DNA from: CAYWTS01 sp964461265
Lineage (GTDB): Bacteria; Bacteroidota; Ignavibacteria; Tepidaquicellales; OLB5
Reading direction: 5' to 3'
DNA length: 64,000 bases
Assembly: GCA_964461265.1 (NCBI GenBank)
Contig: CAYWTS010000005.1
Coordinates: 36,452-100,451 of the forward strand
The position numbers and the translations under genes are program-made. Each line of letters opens with the position of its first letter. The stretch's first letter is position 1. Below the pieces are notes generated by a model. The model did not search any database. It saw only the letters and a program-made list of their open reading frames with translations, and was not told the origin of the DNA. Of this stretch, positions 62,187 through 64,000 are shown one piece after another.

Positions 62187-63296
62187 TTAAGCATAGAAAT
62201 CATTAATTGCAGTGCATACATACGTCAACTCATTTTCCGATAGCTCCGGGAACATAGGCAGTGAAAGTATCTCTTCACAGCATTTTTCGGCTACAGGAAA
62301 ATCGCCTTTTTTGTGCTTTTTATAGAGATATGCTTCCTGCAGATGCAAGGGTACAGGATAATGCAGTCCGGTTTGGATTCCTCTATCCTGTAAAAATTTA
62401 ATTAACTCGTTACGTTTTTTAACTCTTATGATATATAAATGATAAACAGCTTTAGCGAAATCAGGTTCAAATGGAGTTATTAAGCCTTCAATTTTAAGAT
62501 TGTTAAGCTGTTCGCTATACATTTGTGCAAGCTTTCTGCGGTAATTAGTCCACTTTTCCAAGTATTTCAGCTTAACATTCAGTACACCTGCTTGGATTTC
62601 TTCCATACGGTAGTTTGTACCCTCAGCTTCATGGACATATTTTTGAATTGAGCCATGCTGACGAAACCTGAGCATTTTATTATATAATTCCTCATTGTTT
62701 GTGGTTACTGCACCGCCTTCGCCGTATGCTCCTAAATTTTTTCCGGGGTAAAAACTAAATGTTCCGATATGACCGATTCCACCTATTGGCTTACCTTTAT
62801 ATAAAGCTAAGTGTGATTGTGCACAATCTTCAATTACGTGCAGATTATATCTCTTAGCAATTTCTATAATAGGGTCAAGGTCAGCGGGCTGCCCGTAGAG
62901 ATGGACAGGAATAATTGCTTTAGTATTTGGTGTAATAGCTTTTTCTATTAGATTCACATCTATGTTGTAAGTCCGTTCGTCATGGTCAACGAATACAGGA
63001 ATACCCCGGCACAGAGTTACCGCCTCTGACGTAGCAATAAAAGTATTAACCGGAACAATAACCTCGTCACCGGGTTTAATACCGGCAGCTATCAGTGCAG
63101 TGTGCAAAGCATCTGTTCCCGAGCTTAACGCAACACAGTATTTAACATTTTGAAGCTTTGAAAATGAATCCTCGAACTGTTTTGCCTTTTTACCGCATAT
63201 GTAAGCGGTATTATCGAGAACTTCATTAATTTCCTTCAGAATTTCCGGTTTTATGTTTATGTATTGTCTTTTAAGATCTACAAACGGAACGTTCAT
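62187..63296 (-). CDS. DegT/DnrJ/EryC1/StrS aminotransferase (WbpE-like)
   Basis: 369 aa. Start VPFVDLKRQYINIKPEI, PLP lysine in SFYPGKNLGAYGEGGAV, and NYRMEEIQAGVLNVKL. WbpE-type enzymes transfer an amino group from glutamate to the 3-keto group of UDP-GlcNAcA. With the WbpB- and WbpD-like genes it makes a UDP-2,3-diacetamido uronic acid. The start overlaps the terC stop by 4 bp (ATGA). Confidence 0.9.
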   Translation of the reverse strand: MNVPFVDLKRQYINIKPEILKEINEVLDNTAYICGKKAKQFEDSFSKLQNVKYCVALSSGTDALHTALIAAGIKPGDEVIVPVNTFIATSEAVTLCRGIPVFVDHDERTYNIDVNLIEKAITPNTKAIIPVHLYGQPADLDPIIEIAKRYNLHVIEDCAQSHLALYKGKPIGGIGHIGTFSFYPGKNLGAYGEGGAVTTNNEELYNKMLRFRQHGSIQKYVHEAEGTNYRMEEIQAGVLNVKLKYLEKWTNYRRKLAQMYSEQLNNLKIEGLITPFEPDFAKAVYHLYIIRVKKRNELIKFLQDRGIQTGLHYPVPLHLQEAYLYKKHKKGDFPVAEKCCEEILSLPMFPELSENELTYVCTAINDFYA

Positions 63297-64000
63297 TTTT
63301 TATTATGTTTGATTTTGTTTGATTTCAGGGTTTTTCTTTTTAAGACCATCGATATCAGAATCGAGAAAAATAAAATGGCTATAATAACCATAAGCGAGAT
63401 AAACGGGGGAATTTTCCAGTCATGGTTTATTAACGGAATCAGCATTTTAATTCCTACATAAACCAGTATCAGCCCGACTCCCTTTTTAACATACTCAAAC
63501 CTGTCGGCAACCGTTGATAATACGAAGTATAAAGAGCGTAAACCCAGTACTGCAAAAATATTAGAAGTAAAAACTATGAAGGGGTCACGTGTAATAGCAA
63601 ATATAGCCGGTATTGAATCGATTGCAAAAACCACGTCGGTCGATTCTATCACAAGCAAACATACAAAAAGCGGGGTTGCATACGTGATTTTGTCTATTTT
63701 GACAAAAAAATGCTCTCCGTGAAAATCATGTGTAGTTTTGACAAACTTCTTTGCAATTTTCAGAACTTTATTCTGTTCAGGATGTATTTCCTTTTCTTCG
63801 GTAAAGGTCATTTTATAGCCTGACCATATCAGTATAATTCCGAAGATATAGAGAATAAATTCAAATTGCGTTACAAGGTGGGTTCCCAGAAGTATGAAAA
63901 TACCTCTTAATATTATTACTCCGAAAATACCCCAGTTTAAAACCCTGCGCTGGCTGTGTGAGTGAATTTTAAAATACCTGAATAAAATAAGAAACACAAA
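63293..64000 (-). CDS. TerC-family membrane protein (5' end beyond window)
   Basis: At least 235 residues; the frame is open at the window edge. Motifs RVLNWGIFGVIILRGIFI, SVDSIPA-type VFAIDSIPAIFAIT, and GLRSLYFVLS match TerC/Alx. Several membrane helices. The family exports metal ions such as manganese or gives tellurite resistance. A role in the glycan cluster is not expected. Confidence 0.9.
   Translation of the reverse strand, partial: FVFLILFRYFKIHSHSQRRVLNWGIFGVIILRGIFILLGTHLVTQFEFILYIFGIILIWSGYKMTFTEEKEIHPEQNKVLKIAKKFVKTTHDFHGEHFFVKIDKITYATPLFVCLLVIESTDVVFAIDSIPAIFAITRDPFIVFTSNIFAVLGLRSLYFVLSTVADRFEYVKKGVGLILVYVGIKMLIPLINHDWKIPPFISLMVIIAILFFSILISMVLKRKTLKSNKIKHNKK

Overview
The window looks like a draft chromosome or metagenome scaffold (two runs of 100 N) from a bacterium of the Ignavibacteria/Chlorobi branch of the FCB group. 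The evidence is four secreted proteins ending in the type IX secretion (T9SS) sorting domain with the QNYPNPFNP signature, an AT-rich genome with weak Shine-Dalgarno sites, a Chlorobium-type 2[4Fe-4S] ferredoxin, and ferredoxin-dependent 2-oxoacid oxidoreductases suited to anaerobic life.

Layout. 0.3-4.3 kb: an operon of three multiheme cytochromes (4, 14 and 7 heme sites) and an outer-membrane barrel, resembling a porin-cytochrome conduit for extracellular electron transfer. 4.5-7.5 kb: cytochrome c maturation genes ccmD-ccmE-ccmF, convergent with the cytochromes; CcmE is the CxxxY type. 7.5-8.5 kb: hicB with a hicA copy broken by one stop codon, then a lipoprotein. 8.7-19.8 kb: a minus-strand block for 2-oxoacid and amino-acid catabolism: aminotransferase, DHOD-like protein, NifJ (PFOR), a four-subunit VOR-type oxidoreductase, ferredoxin, OsmC-like protein and a CoA-transferase. 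20-22 kb: cytidylate-kinase-like protein and AsnA. 22.3-31.3 kb: a NtrC-type two-component pair next to a sigma-54-like promoter that would drive a five-gene operon: a double-Cys4 protein, NuoE-, NuoF- and HoxU-like subunits, and an FMN glutamate-synthase-like protein. This resembles a HydBC-type NADH module joined to a GltS-type subunit instead of a hydrogenase.

31.7-35.7 kb: tRNA-Thr, a scaffold gap, ahcY, a macro-domain protein and aspS. 36.4-39.7 kb: two T9SS proteins. 40-47.6 kb: hydrolase (+), then the minus-strand run hrcA-grpE-[DUF559 cassette]-dnaJ-comEA-like-pilM-like-rsmD-coaD. 48-52.7 kb: two T9SS proteins and a vanadium-haloperoxidase-like lipoprotein. 53-64 kb: an M20 amidohydrolase, a second DUF559 cassette, a barrel and gmhA cut by the second gap, and a surface-glycan cluster (heptose kinase, WbpB/D/E-like enzymes, polyprenyl-phosphate sugar transferase) ending in a truncated terC.

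The strongest unexplained signal is a family of GC-rich double-hairpin repeats in this AT-rich genome. The copies share a first hairpin and a tail, while the second hairpin changes sequence but keeps pairing. Both DUF559 (Vsr-like nuclease fold) genes are bracketed by such repeats. One sits between grpE and dnaJ; the other has both protein ends encoded by the repeat. Related pieces sit in frame inside a T9SS sorting domain and inside AspRS. Together they suggest a nuclease-associated mobile hairpin element. A second family (three copies of a 110-150 bp MITE-like element) also shows compensatory stem changes.
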